DNA of 64,000 bases. Source: Wolfiporia cocos. Lineage: Eukaryota; Basidiomycota; Agaricomycetes; Polyporales; Phaeolaceae. Position 1 is the stretch's first letter. Every line of letters begins with the position of its first letter. Made by a program: the position numbers and the translations under genes. The DNA lies in the NCBI GenBank assembly GCA_029448655.1, contig JACCLO010000001.1:248001-312000 (forward strand), read 5' to 3'. The notes under the pieces were generated by a model. The model worked only from the letters and a program-made list of their open reading frames with translations. It was not told the DNA's origin and ran no database searches. Below, piece by piece: positions 32,838-44,275 of this stretch.

Positions 32838-33761
32838 ATGAAGGCTGCACTTTTTAGAATCATGCCCCGCGTTACCCGTCGCACCCGTGGCTCCTCTACT
32901 GCCCCCTACGTTAAGCCGGCGAAGCGGTCCCTTCTCAGCCGCATCGACACCGCCGACATTCCTCGGGCAGAGGACGTCACGTACACTCTTCCTGTAAAGG
33001 AAGACTACACCGGGAAGCTCCATCTTTGGGAGATTCCCGTCCACATGCCAAAGCACATCGCTGAGGCTGGGAAACCCGCTCCTCGACCTCCCAAGCCAGT
33101 TCCGCTCGCCAAGCGCATCTGGACAGAGGAAGAGAAGCTAGCCGCTTCCATTACCGCCATGGAGAACCTTATCGAACTCCGCGAACTCAACAAGCTCAAG
33201 CTCGCCCGCGATAAGCTGAATAAGCGAATCGCCGCCAAGCAAGCCGCCAAGGAAGCCAAGCAAGCAGCTTCTTCACTGGCCCTCCGTCTCTCCAGCCCGG
33301 CGGCCGGACCTTCTGTTCCGGCCAACCACAAGATTCTCGACCCTTCCCTCGTTTTCGGGAAGAAGAAACCCCTCCAAGCATGCGATCAAGTTATTCCCAT
33401 GCTAGAAGGCACTCTCACTCGTCTTACTCCTCTCGCCAACCACCCCCCTAATTACCCAGGCTTCCATATGGAAAACGACATGCGTTTCCATACTATGGTA
33501 GTAGAATTGGAGGATTTGGTGGATAACGTAAAGGATAGAGCGAGACGGGGGAGGATCACCAATAGAGACTGGAGAATTATGAAAAAGTATTGCAAACAGC
33601 TCGGCAATATTTCCTTTTTGGATTGGCGTACGGACTTAGCTCGTATCGTAGCAGAATGCGTAGCGCTACAAATTACTTTTGCCTTCGGTGTAACACCACC
33701 TGACAAGGTGGCAGGGCCCTCAACTACTTCGGTAGAAGAGGATATACTCGCGATTGTATAG
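32838..33761 (+). CDS. ORF1 of copy A2, unrecognised accessory protein
   Basis: 307 residues, same protein as at 8555-9478, differing mainly at synonymous positions. It ends EDILAIV. The first ATG (32838) follows the sequence CTCATGAAGG; a second in-frame ATG is nine codons later (MPRVTRR). About 100-145 bp separate it from gag. A basic N-terminus and a Lys/Ala coiled-coil segment are the only visible features besides the conserved C-terminal half. Confidence 0.87.
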   Translation: MKAALFRIMPRVTRRTRGSSTAPYVKPAKRSLLSRIDTADIPRAEDVTYTLPVKEDYTGKLHLWEIPVHMPKHIAEAGKPAPRPPKPVPLAKRIWTEEEKLAASITAMENLIELRELNKLKLARDKLNKRIAAKQAAKEAKQAASSLALRLSSPAAGPSVPANHKILDPSLVFGKKKPLQACDQVIPMLEGTLTRLTPLANHPPNYPGFHMENDMRFHTMVVELEDLVDNVKDRARRGRITNRDWRIMKKYCKQLGNISFLDWRTDLARIVAECVALQITFAFGVTPPDKVAGPSTTSVEEDILAIV

Positions 33762-33904
33762 TAGAAATACTATCATCTTTTAACTCTGAAATAGAGTGCG
33801 AGTGTGATCTATAACGAAAGTTGCAGCTTTTAAACCCAATCCCTTCTTAAGAATCTAAGACAATGAGTAACCGGAAACTAACATTCGTCACAAACAGATT
33901 CACA

Positions 33905-35896
33905 ATGTCTTCCACCTCCTCCGTTAGCACCCCCCTCGCCCCCCGCAAGATGCGCCTCCGCTCAGAAGGTCCGGTAACCCCGGTAGCAGGGCCCTCAGGG
34001 ACTCAACCCCTGGTGACCTTGGAGCACCTAAGCGAGGAAGAGGAAGAGGAAGAGGAAGAGGACGCACTGGAGTACGTTCCCCCACAAAGGGACTCTCCGT
34101 CCAACCCCATGGGAACGCGTCCGGGCACACCTATCCCCGGATACCCCCCGGCTCGCTACACCCATCCGATCGGGCCCGTAACCACCCTAGAAATGGAGTT
34201 TTCGGGTCCGGCACGCCGAACCAATGCCGAGGTCGAAACAGGCCTCAAGGCGTACCTCCCAGAGGAGGAACACCACAAGGTGGATGGATCCCTTCATGGG
34301 GCAATCCTTGATGCCGCCGTACAACGAAGTGCGGCAATCAGTCACGACACGGCCGAGACCCTCGGTCGGATGGTGCACGCCCGCCTGGAGCGAATCCATG
34401 GCAGAATCGACTCCCTGGCTGGGCAATCCAGGGCAATCGAACAGAAGGCCCAAGACGAGTTACACGAAGCGGTCAATTCGGTCCGCAACGAGGTGCTGTC
34501 CACTCTGGTGGACCTTGGCAAGGAACTCCGGCAGGAGTACACCGCCAAGTTCTCCGAAATGGAGAAGCAGCTCCGAAAGGACTACCGATCCCGGCTGGAC
34601 GACCTCGAGGATGCGTTCGCCGAGCGCATGGAGAAGGTTGACGAGGAACTTCGGAGGATTCGCAAGAATCCCTCCGTTCCCAACCCTCCCGGTGTCCGCA
34701 CGCCCCCGGAAGACCCGGCACCGGCCCCCGGTCATGCTCAAGCCAGAGCAGCCGAGGCCGCTGCCGCCGCTCAAGCTGCAGCCGCTGCTGCAACAGCCGT
34801 CGCCCCGCAGATTCCAGGTCTGCCTCAAAACCTGAAAATCCCCCCTCCCCCCGAATTCTCTGGGTCATCTGGAAAGGTGACTGCACAGGAATGGGTGGAG
34901 AAGATGGGCCTGTACTTCGGTACGCTCAGGGTCTACGATGACCATGACCGTATCACCACGGCCCTCTTCCGCGTCACAGGGGACGCATACAAATTTTTCT
35001 CGCCTCTCATCAAGAAGGCAGGAAACGGTGAACCTCTCGGCACCTGGGAGGAATTCACCAAATCCGTAATGGTGCAATATGGGAAGATGACGGATAAGGA
35101 GATAGCTAAAAAGGAAATTCGCGGCTACTACGGTACCAAGGGTAAGGAACTAGCAGAATCGAACTATTTCAATTACTGCGAACGGTTCCGCACCCTCGGC
35201 CGACTCTCCGAAACCGCCAACGAGACTCTGGTGTGGGAATTCACCGAGACTCTCCCCGAAAAGGTTAAGGACACCTTAAACGTCCTCGGCAAGACTCCGT
35301 TCTTCAAGGCCCCGACCGACATCGAACCTCTAATCGACTTCGCTCTGGAAATGTACCAAACGTCATATCCAGACAAGATCAAGGGCTCGATCTTCGAGAA
35401 GGCCGGCAAGAAGGACTCGGCCCCCGCCGAAAAGAAGGAGACGTCCTCCGCTTCTGCGAAGAAGTCGGAGAAAAAGAAGGACAAGGGAAAGGCGCCCGCC
35501 AAAGCCCCCGCCGACACCGCCAACGCCGTCTGCACCTACTGCAAGCAGACGGGACACTACTTCAACAAGTGTCCTAAGCTTGCCGCGGACAAGGCTGCGG
35601 GAACGTTCGTGCCTGCCGCTCAGCGGGCTGAACAACAAAGGGCGAAGGATGCAGCTGCCGCGTCTGGAAAGACCACGGCTGCTCCTTCGGGTAGTGGAAA
35701 GGGACAGGCTTCTGGCAAGAAGCCGTACTCGGCGCCCCCCGCGGATGGCAAGACGTATCGTGCCCGAACGATCTGGGAAGAAGTGACGGCTGACTCAAGC
35801 TCAGCAGGACCCTCGGCCCCCGCCACCACCGTCGCCAATGTCGGGACCATCTCGGTTCCCCTCGCCCCAACCACACGTCTCGAAGACGTTCTGTGA
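33905..35896 (+). CDS. gag: Gag of copy A2
   Basis: 663 residues from MSSTSS; an upstream in-frame ATG at 33863 would add 14 residues but is out of frame in A1. The acidic N-terminal region (a Glu run near residue 40-55), coiled-coil segment, Ala-rich linker, capsid domain (about residues 310-480) and Lys-rich tail are followed by a CX2CX4HX4C zinc knuckle at about residues 543-556. It ends LEDVL, then TGA, overlapping pol by 59 nt. Confidence 0.93.
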   Translation: MSSTSSVSTPLAPRKMRLRSEGPVTPVAGPSGTQPLVTLEHLSEEEEEEEEEDALEYVPPQRDSPSNPMGTRPGTPIPGYPPARYTHPIGPVTTLEMEFSGPARRTNAEVETGLKAYLPEEEHHKVDGSLHGAILDAAVQRSAAISHDTAETLGRMVHARLERIHGRIDSLAGQSRAIEQKAQDELHEAVNSVRNEVLSTLVDLGKELRQEYTAKFSEMEKQLRKDYRSRLDDLEDAFAERMEKVDEELRRIRKNPSVPNPPGVRTPPEDPAPAPGHAQARAAEAAAAAQAAAAAATAVAPQIPGLPQNLKIPPPPEFSGSSGKVTAQEWVEKMGLYFGTLRVYDDHDRITTALFRVTGDAYKFFSPLIKKAGNGEPLGTWEEFTKSVMVQYGKMTDKEIAKKEIRGYYGTKGKELAESNYFNYCERFRTLGRLSETANETLVWEFTETLPEKVKDTLNVLGKTPFFKAPTDIEPLIDFALEMYQTSYPDKIKGSIFEKAGKKDSAPAEKKETSSASAKKSEKKKDKGKAPAKAPADTANAVCTYCKQTGHYFNKCPKLAADKAAGTFVPAAQRAEQQRAKDAAAASGKTTAAPSGSGKGQASGKKPYSAPPADGKTYRARTIWEEVTADSSSAGPSAPATTVANVGTISVPLAPTTRLEDVL

Positions 35897-38208
35897 AGAA
35901 CACACCAGCCCCGCAGCGGCTGGGAGTGTACAGCGCCCCGAAGAAGCGCACCTCTACGAAGAGGCTTCACAGAGACCCCTTACCTTGTGGGAAGATAAGG
36001 CGGTCGTACGTCACCCGGTATCCCATCTCGGTATATTCGGTAACTCGGCAATGGACTTTGCCCGGAGGACAAGGACACTAGCTACACGTGCCCCTCCTGT
36101 ACAATACTTTTATCCTGACCCGCTCGCGCTGAAGTTTTTCACTTTGTATAATGTACATGGAAACGATTCTCGAGACGACAATAAATCGTTCTCTATCGAA
36201 GTGGAATTGTGGGTATATGGAAAGAAAGTCAACGCCATGGCATTAATCGACACCGGTGCATCAATAAGCGTCATTGATAAGAAACTCGTCCATGAGGAGA
36301 AGTTAGTCACTCAGAAACTACCTTCACCCCTCGAGATTCGCAACGCCGACGGTACCTCTAATACCGCCGGTAATATCAATATGGCAGTAAAAGCTTATAT
36401 GGTGCACGAGGAACACAAGTCCACCGAATTCTTGTACGTAATGGACGTACAGAATGCGGATGTGATCCTCGGATATGATTGGTTCCTGAAACACAACCCG
36501 GACTTCAACTGGCCGGAAGGAACCTTCACATATCGGTGTACGGAAAAATGTAAACATGGCAAACGGGTTTCGATTTCTGAGGAAGAAGATGAAATCGAAC
36601 CTCGCAACATCTATCAGATCATCAACGACTTTCCAATAGATTTTCTCGGCTTAGAGGAGCCTGAGAATCCCTTTGTCGCTTGGGTAAACACCCTTGACGA
36701 AGGAACGGAACTCCTCATCGACGCCATTCAGTCGATAACGGAGAAGTCGGATGATGAATTCTTGACAGATGCGGATCTCCAGAAATGGAAATCCTTGGTT
36801 CCGGAGGAATACCAGGAGTTTGGTCCCACGGTATTTTCTCAACGCGCATCCGAAAGGATGCCCGAACGGAAACCATACGACCACGCCATCGACTTCCCCG
36901 ATGACGCGGTACTACCGCCCCCGAGTAAGGCATACAAGATGTCTCCTCAGGAAGCGAACTCGCTAGATCAGTGGATTCAGGAAGAGTTACGGAAGGGCTA
37001 CATCCGACACTCAAAATCCCCGATCGCGAGCCCGGTCTTCTTCGTCCCTAAAAAAGACGGTGGAGCCCGAATGGTAGTCGATTACCGAAAAGTAAACGAC
37101 TTGACCATTAAAAACAGGTACCCTCTCCCACGCATAGACGAGCTTATCGATAAGCTTAGCCAGGCCTCGATATTTACGAAGCTCGACTTGCGTTGGGGCT
37201 ACAACAACGTAAGAATCAAGGAGGGAGATGAATGGAAGACCGCATTCATTACGCCTAACGGCCTTTACGAAGCTGTAGTCATGTACTTCGGTTTTTGTAA
37301 TGCACCCAGCACTTTCCAACACATGATGAACGATATTCTAGGTGACCTTATCAGAGAAGGAAAGGTCATTGTCTACCTAGACGACATCCTTGTGTTCGGA
37401 AACGACCTGTTGGAACACCGTCGTATTGTCAAGCAAGTATTACAAATCTTGCAAGACAACGACTTGTTCGCGAAGCCTGAAAAGTGCTTCTTCGAACAAA
37501 GCAGTATTGAATACCTGGGAATGATCATTTCCAAAGGAAAAGTCGAAATGGACCCTAAGAAGGTAGCCGGCGTAATGGACTGGCCTACACCTGCCAAGGT
37601 GAAGGACGTCCAGGCCTTTGTTGGCTTCGCCAACTACTACCGGCGGTTCATTAAAGACTTCTCCAAAGTGGTTAAGCCGTTAACCGAACTGTCCAAGAAA
37701 AACACGCAATGGAACTGGGGACCCGAACAAGCGGAAGCCTTCCAAACTCTCAAGGAAGCTTTCACATCGGCTCCAATACTCCGGATCCCAGATCAGGAGT
37801 CCCCGTTCCGCGTGGAAGCGGATTCTTCCGATTACGCAACTGGTGCAGTGCTATCGCAATACTCTTCGGAGGATAAGCTCTGGCACCCGGTAGCCTTTTA
37901 CTCGAAATCTCTATCAGCACCCGAAAGGAACTATGAGATTTACGATAAAGAGTTGCTCGCAATCATCCGCGCTCTAGAGGAATGGAGACATTACCTCGAA
38001 GGACACCCACACAAGTTTGAAGTATGGTCGGATCATCTCAACCTAACATATTTCAAATCGGCACAACGGCTAACCCGGAGACAGGCACGTTGGAGTCTTT
38101 ACCTGACAAGGTTCAACTTCACCATGTGCCACAAACCCGGTAAAACAATGCTTACGGCTGATCCTCTGTCACGGAGGCCAGACCATGAAGAGGGGGTGGA
38201 ACTCGACA
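35838..38208 (+). CDS. pol: Pol of copy A2, first part (protease, RT, RNase H)
   Basis: Starts at the ATG 35838 inside the end of gag, in the +1 frame. Protease DTGAS at about residue 138; RT with conserved RMVVDYRKVN and catalytic YLDDILVFGND (about residue 512); RNase H with EADSSDYATGAVLSQ and YDKELLAIIRALEEW, ending at HKPGKTMLTADPLSRRPDH. It is interrupted at 38209 by S2 (TSD CGACA) and resumes at 40098. It acts in the virus-like particle: polyprotein cleavage, cDNA synthesis and RNA degradation. Confidence 0.92.
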
Positions 38209-40097
38209 TGTCACAAATTATTCCTTTGTTAATTTAGACTCCCTCGCTATAGGTTGTATGTGCGGCGCTAGGCGTACGCCGTGCCTCTACGCCGTAGCTA
38301 CCTCCAGCGTCACTCCCAGATATTACAGGTCACCTGGTCGCTAGGTTAGCGCTGTAGGGTAGCGCGCGCCTCCGGTACTCACGTTATGGTCACAGTAGTT
38401 ACATGTAGCGTCACTTAGCACATGACCCAGTAGATACGGCGCACAGGCCTCATCTTTAGGGCAGTACTAGTAGTCACATCGCTCATGTATATATTACGAC
38501 GGAATGTGGGCTTACTCCCCATTCCTAAGATTCTCGACAATTGGGCATAGCCCCTTTCTTACTATCGCTGTGATGCTCTCTGGCCCGGGGCCCATATCGC
38601 GTCGTGCTAGTCTGTGAGCCGCCTCTGTTACCTCGACGTACACAAGGGGACTAGTCACCCCCACGTTGCCTCTGCGTTCAGCGCTGGCACGGTGACTTGT
38701 AGGCTCGCTCAACGGCGTGTATGGTTCCCCCTGAGCCCAGGGGTAGCACAGACGTAAGTCTGTGTCATAATCTTAGGAATATCTTACCTCCCCTCCGGCG
38801 CCACCTGCGCTGGGGCCGAGGGTTCTCCACTTGCAGGTTGCCATGGCAGCGTGGCGGGGCAGCCGTCGGTAGAAGCGCCGGCGGTCCGTAGCCTTACGAG
38901 CCCCCACGAAACGCTACACCAGGCAAAGCAACCGCAAGGAGTGAGCAATCAAGTCCGCCCTCTTTCGAACGCAAGATAGCAGGGATCGACTCGCGTAAGC
39001 CGCGTTTGAGGACCCGCCATCCACCCCTGCAAAGGGAATGCGATGCGTGGAGGTCTAGTGCAGCGGAGCCATTATCCCTGGGCGGCAGGGGTTATCGTCA
39101 AGAACTTTGATCTGTGGGTATGCGAAGGGTCCCGCAAGGGTACCCAACCCCACACCGGCGATCACTAAGGTCAGAAAGTAATCCACCACGACAGACTATC
39201 GAATACCAACGAACGAACCACATACCCCGAGGTCGGTAGGCCACGCGTAGTCATGTCGGCGCAAGTCATGAACATTGACATGTACCAATACGCTCACCGC
39301 TGGCACGCCTCGTCGACTCACGTCGTGGGATGTAAGGAACAGGGATGCGGCGGCACCCAATGTCTCCTGAAGGCTAGTTCTCTTCGCTCCACCACCGGCG
39401 GACGGACCGTGCTCCTGGATGCTCCCCACCTTCCGCGAAGAAAGGATGGGCCTCGAGTCAAACAAGCAACCAAGGTAGCGAGCGTCGTAGGATTCAAGAT
39501 AGAACGTCAGGGACGACGTTTTTCGAGAGGGGGGGTAATGTCACAAATTATTCCTTTGTTAATTTAGACTCCCTCGCTATAGGTTGTATGTGCGGCGCTA
39601 GGCGTACGCCGTGCCTCTACGCCGTAGCTACCTCCAGCGTCACTCCCAGATATTACAGGTCACCTGGTCGCTAGGTTAGCGCTGTAGGGTAGCGCGCGCC
39701 TCCGGTACTCACGTTATGGTCACAGTAGTTACATGTAGCGTCACTTAGCACATGACCCAGTAGATACGGCGCACAGGCCTCATCTTTAGGGCAGTACTAG
39801 TAGTCACATCGCTCATGTATATATTACGACGGAATGTGGGCTTACTCCCCATTCCTAAGATTCTCGACAATTGGGCATAGCCCCTTTCTTACTATCGCTG
39901 TGATGCTCTCTGGCCCGGGGCCCATATCGCGTCGTGCTAGTCTGTGAGCCGCCTCTGTTACCTCGACGTACACAAGGGGACTAGTCACCCCCACGTTGCC
40001 TCTGCGTTCAGCGCTGGCACGGTGACTTGTAGGCTCGCTCAACGGCGTGTATGGTTCCCCCTGAGCCCAGGGGTAGCACAGACGTAAGTCTGTGTCA
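38209..40097 (+). mobile_element. S2: small non-autonomous LTR element (TRIM/LARD-like) in A2 pol
   Basis: 1889 bp. Two 559-bp LTRs (38209-38767 and 39539-40097), identical by eye, flanked by TSDs CGACA (38204-38208 and 40098-40102). The internal 771 bp has no gag or pol. The 104-codon frame at 39253-39567 is not conserved in S3 and runs into the LTR. It has a primer site at 38769-38780 complementary to 38521-38532, and a purine tract GAGAGGGGGGGTAA before the 3' LTR. Confidence 0.93.
38521..38532 (+). promoter_or_regulatory. S2 self-priming donor sequence in the 5' LTR
   Basis: ATTCCTAAGATT lies about 33 bp after a TATATA stretch (38488-38493) and is exactly complementary to AATCTTAGGAAT at 38769-38780, one base behind the LTR. 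Confidence 0.72.
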
Positions 40098-42267
40098 CGA
40101 CAATCGCGATCAAATTTTGCTGAAACCGGAATACTTTACGGTTAGGGCGCTAGAAGCGTCACAGCAGGAGATACAATCAGGCGACGAGGACCTTCTCCGA
40201 CAAATCCGACAAGCCCTCATGGACGATCAAATTACCAAGGATTACCAGGAACTACTGAAAAGTGGTCCCAAGGAATTCGGTAAAGATCTCCAGGAATGGA
40301 ACATGGAGGCCGGATTACTCCTCAGACGAGGAAAAGTGTACGTTCCAAAAGAGCCTAAGGAATTGCGCACGAAGATTCTGGAGTTACATCATGATCATGT
40401 GACGGCCGGACACTTCGGACGATGGAAGACCTATGAACTTCTATCACGTAATTACTGGTGGCCTGGAATGACCACGATGGTAAAGCAATACGTGGAAGGT
40501 TGTGACACATGTCAACGCATGAAGAACCACAACCAGACCCCGTACGGACCCCTGCAACCGCTCCCAGTTCCGGAAGCACCTTGGGACACCGTCACAATTG
40601 ACCTTATCGTCCACCTACCACCCAGCGGCGAATTGAAACAATTCAATGCTATTATGGTAATAGTGGACCGGCTTACCAAACGAGCACACTTCATTCCCAC
40701 GTCAGACAAGATAACGGCAAAAGAATTAGCGAACCTCCTATACCTTCGGATCTATCCGAACCACGGACTTCCGAAACAAATCATTTCGGATAGAGGCCCG
40801 CAATTCGCAGCTGCCTTGTTTAAGGGATGGTGTGAACAATTGGGAATCCAACGGTCAATGACAACTGCCTATCACCCGCAAGCGGATGGCCAGACGGAGA
40901 GAGTTAACCAAATCCTGGAACAATATCTTAGATGTTACATCGATGTTATTCAGAAGGATAACTGGTCATGGTTTCTCCCTACGGCCGAATTCGCGTACAA
41001 CAACGCGGCTAGTGAGACAACAAAGAATAGTCCATTCTTTGTCGAACTAGGAAGGCATCCCAACGCAGGACCTACGAATTTACGTCCAACACAATACGTG
41101 GACCTAAATGTCATTGCTTACGAACGATGGTCAGCACAAGAACAAGCTAAGGCAGCTATGAAACTGGCTGCCGAACGCTGGTCTTGGTACTACGATCAAC
41201 ATAAGCGCTCGGTACCGTTTAAAGTCGGCGACAAAGTTCTCGTTGACGCCCGTAGCTGGCAAGACTCCGAAAGAAGTCTTAGTCCACGCTACCTGGGACC
41301 ATTTAAGATAATTGAACAATTATCTCCGGTCACCTTTAGGGTACACATGGACGAGCAATACAGGGCTTACCACCCAGTATTCCACGCTTCCAAGTTGGTC
41401 ATGTACAAGGACCCGGTGCATCAGAAAAAACCAGAGCCTCAACCAGAAATGGTCGACGGCGAGGAGTTATGGGAAGTCGAGAAGATCTTAGATCATCGTC
41501 TCCGCGCAGGAAAAGTTGAATACAGAATCCGATGGAAAGGATTTGGTATCAATGACGACTCCTGGGTACGCGAAGCGGATCTCGACACGGCATATGACAT
41601 TCTGCAAGAATACAAGGCTTCACACGCCATTCCCATGCAGGATGTCCCCCTCAGGCGATCAGCTAGAAGGAAAGAAGCAGTTCACGTCTTCGACCCTGAC
41701 AGCGACGACTGGGAAGCCGATGAATGCACGTGGCCAGACGACTGGCCGCAGTATCGCGAAGAATTTGCGAAGGATCCTAAGCAGCGCATGGTTAGACACC
41801 CCGACGGGGGATGGATGTCAGCTGACATTAACCAAAACGCGGACTTGAAAATCGTAGTCGGTGAAGGTGGCCGAATGCCGGAAAAGGGAACCAAGGACTC
41901 GGTTGGGTTTGACCTGTACACTGCAACAGGCGATGTTCTGCCAGCTCACGGGCAGACAGAATACAACACCAAACTGAAAATCCAGGTACCTTTCGGCACT
42001 TACGGACGTATCGCCCCCCGCTCTAGTCTTGCCCGAAAAGGCATAGACGTAATGGGTGGCGTTATCGACCACGATTATCAAGGCGAAGTAATCATCATTC
42101 TCCGGAATCACTCCGATATATCTATCGATATTCGGGCCGGTGATAAGATTGCTCAGCTCATCTGCGAAGTTGCTAAGGACCCGCACATTACGCTACACGG
42201 AAAATCTTACTTTGAAAAGATTAAATCCGAGCGCGGTACTGGTGGTTTCGGCTCCACAGGAAAGTAA
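40098..42267 (+). CDS. pol: Pol of copy A2, second part (integrase, chromodomain, dUTPase)
   Basis: Continues pol after S2 in the correct frame. Integrase: HHCC finger (ELHHDHVTAGHFGRWKTYEL, CDTCQRMK) and core with D in VTIDLIVHLP, D in ISDRGPQFA and E in GQTERVNQILEQ. Chromodomain (about 41470-41625; LWEVEKILDHR, YRIRWKGFGINDDSW). Linker with DDWEADECTWPDDWPQYR. dUTPase (about 41840-42267) with all five motifs: DSVGFDLYTA, GRIAPRSSLA, GVIDHDYQGE, AGDKIAQLI, RGTGGFGSTG. The chromodomain likely steers integration to marked chromatin; the dUTPase would keep uracil out of cDNA (inference). Confidence 0.92.
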
Positions 42268-42306
42268 TCGTTCCATTAGGGACAATGAAACCTGAAGAGG
42301 GGGTAA

Positions 42307-43005
42307 TGTCACAGATTTGGGACATGCCACTATTTTTCCCGTATTTTTACCTATTTATCTGGTATTTCTACGACCTTGTAGACATTTACGCTGCTAAGCG
42401 CCCGTCTACACGTACACGCAACCAAACAACACGTACACAACGCGGTATACGTCCACCTGTCATAACAACACGTACATAACACGTTTGTACGCGTCAATGA
42501 CTCAGCGGACTAACCTCCGGTGTCACGCGCCTTACTCATATCCCGGTACCGGGCTATGTCAGTACAATAGGATAAGCGGCCCGCTCATTATCACATGCCA
42601 ATGACCTTACGATTACTCATATCCCGATACCGGAATATAAGAATCACATGCATGGCTTACTAATGTAGCTACAGCCACTTCCACAACATGGACCTACGGT
42701 CCAAACAAACGATCTTACTGGTGCGGCCATTACCGGCGCACATGGTCTATTGTAGTTTATGACTTAACCATATTAGTTATGTCTGCGCACAGACCACCTT
42801 CATGTTTGGCTCCCTTACCGGTAACCAAACAAAGCATGTATATAAGTAGGGCTATCACTGCGGATAAGCCTTAGATTTGTTCTCTGCATTCGCACAGTTA
42901 CATATCATCTCTGCTTGCGCCCACTAGTCTCCTCACCAACCTCCAGCAACTCCTTCAAGTCGCTTATTAGGTTATAGTGTGAGTCCCACAGTCTAGTCTG
43001 TGTCA
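42307..43005 (+). repeat. 3' LTR of copy A2
   Basis: 699 bp, preceded by the polypurine tract GAAGAGGGGGTAA. No difference to the 5' LTR noticed. Confidence 0.95.
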
Positions 43006-43295
43006 TGGACTATGATGCAATGGGCATCAGATGTTGCTGATAGTGATGGTTGCCATGATGTCATGAGTCTGGGCTGTTGCCATGATGGCTGTAGCTATGA
43101 CGTTGGAATGACAGGGAAGTCCTGACTAGCGTGTTATGCATAGTCATGGGAGCTTAGTAGCGTGTCATTATGTTACATAAGCGATAAGTGTGGCAATATG
43201 GGATAAGTCCCAGATAACTTGTAGGTAGATGTAATAATCCCAGATAAATTGCTAAGAATAGCGGAAAAATGCTAGTCCCAGATAAATCTGTGACA
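43006..43295 (-). repeat. Remnant of a reverse LTR, first ~290 bp only
   Basis: Ends CCCAGATAAATCTGTGACA on the plus strand, the start of a C-like LTR in reverse. The remainder of this LTR is missing; it is replaced by A2. The LINE frame reads into it at its other edge, so it was inserted in the LINE. Confidence 0.7.
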
Positions 43296-44275
43296 GGACC
43301 CACCAGTTGGCATTTCCAGTATCTGGTGTTCAGTGTCCTTAGGCTTAGGCTGTTGGGGATCCCATTTCTTGGGGAGACAGTTGAGAAGGTCAATTGTCCG
43401 TTGAAAGCAGGCATGCAGGTGGTCGCAGTCTAGGTTGGTGCACACCAATTGACAAGGTGGGCATGAACACTGCTGGGTAGGCTGGTGCTCTGGATGGGTG
43501 GCTTCATGCTCAATCTCCTCTGCATCGTCCACTGATGTCAGCCCATGTCTCTCTCATAGGCATTCACTGGCCCGTGAGTAGTTGAGCCTTCAGATGCATG
43601 GGTGTGCCTCTCCATGCATCCAGATGGGCATTGCCCACAGTATCTTTCTCTTGAAAGCAAGGCCCTCCCTCTGGACACCATATTTCTTGGCTGCCTTGAA
43701 AGCTTCCTTGAGTCGGGTCAGGATTGCAGATGCCCTTGGTATCCATGACTGCAGGAAGGGGTTTAAGTGGAGCTCCCATGTTTCGTGGCCACTGGTGCAT
43801 AGGGAATCCCTGGCAAGCAGTGCATCTGCCACATGCACCCATAGTGGGCACTGCCCATCAAGCTGGAGGTATTCCTTAACCCACATGAGTTCAATGGCCT
43901 TGTTTTGAGCTGCTAAATCTAGCACTGCTCTCCCACCAATATCAATAGGTGCATGAAGGATGTCTCTGCTAATGGGGGTCCGCCATTTGTCATCCCACAG
44001 GAAGGTGTTAGGTATTGCATCATGCCCCCAATAATCATCTGAACTATGTGCTTCCAGCCCTCTAGGGTAGGGTGCCATGTTGCCCACTGATCAAGGGTCA
44101 CATCGATCTTCTCCAATGTTGGTGTCCAGATGGTGGTGGCATCAACGCCATTGCCATACCAAGCCCCAAGGATCTGCACTGCCTCACCATCAGTTGTGAT
44201 GTGGATATGTCCAGGTATTGGGTCCATGTGCACTGTGGGCTTCCTGGTGTGTACAAGGTCATGGTGATATTTGGG

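Larger units (their letters stand above)
31118..43005 (+). mobile_element. Family A Ty3/gypsy element, copy A2, nearly full length
   Basis: LTR 31118-31816, leader, ORF1, gag, pol, LTR 42307-43005. Both LTRs are 699 bp with no difference seen by eye. S2 is inserted in pol. Without S2 the element is about 10 kb. The flanks CTGGG (left) and TGGAC (right) do not form a TSD, unlike nearly every other insertion here whose two ends can be compared. All reading frames look intact once S2 and one TSD copy are removed. Confidence 0.93.

Noticed and set aside
39253..39567. 104-codon frame in S2 as a possible S protein
   Set aside because: The corresponding region of S3 has stops and shifts, and the frame runs into the LTR.
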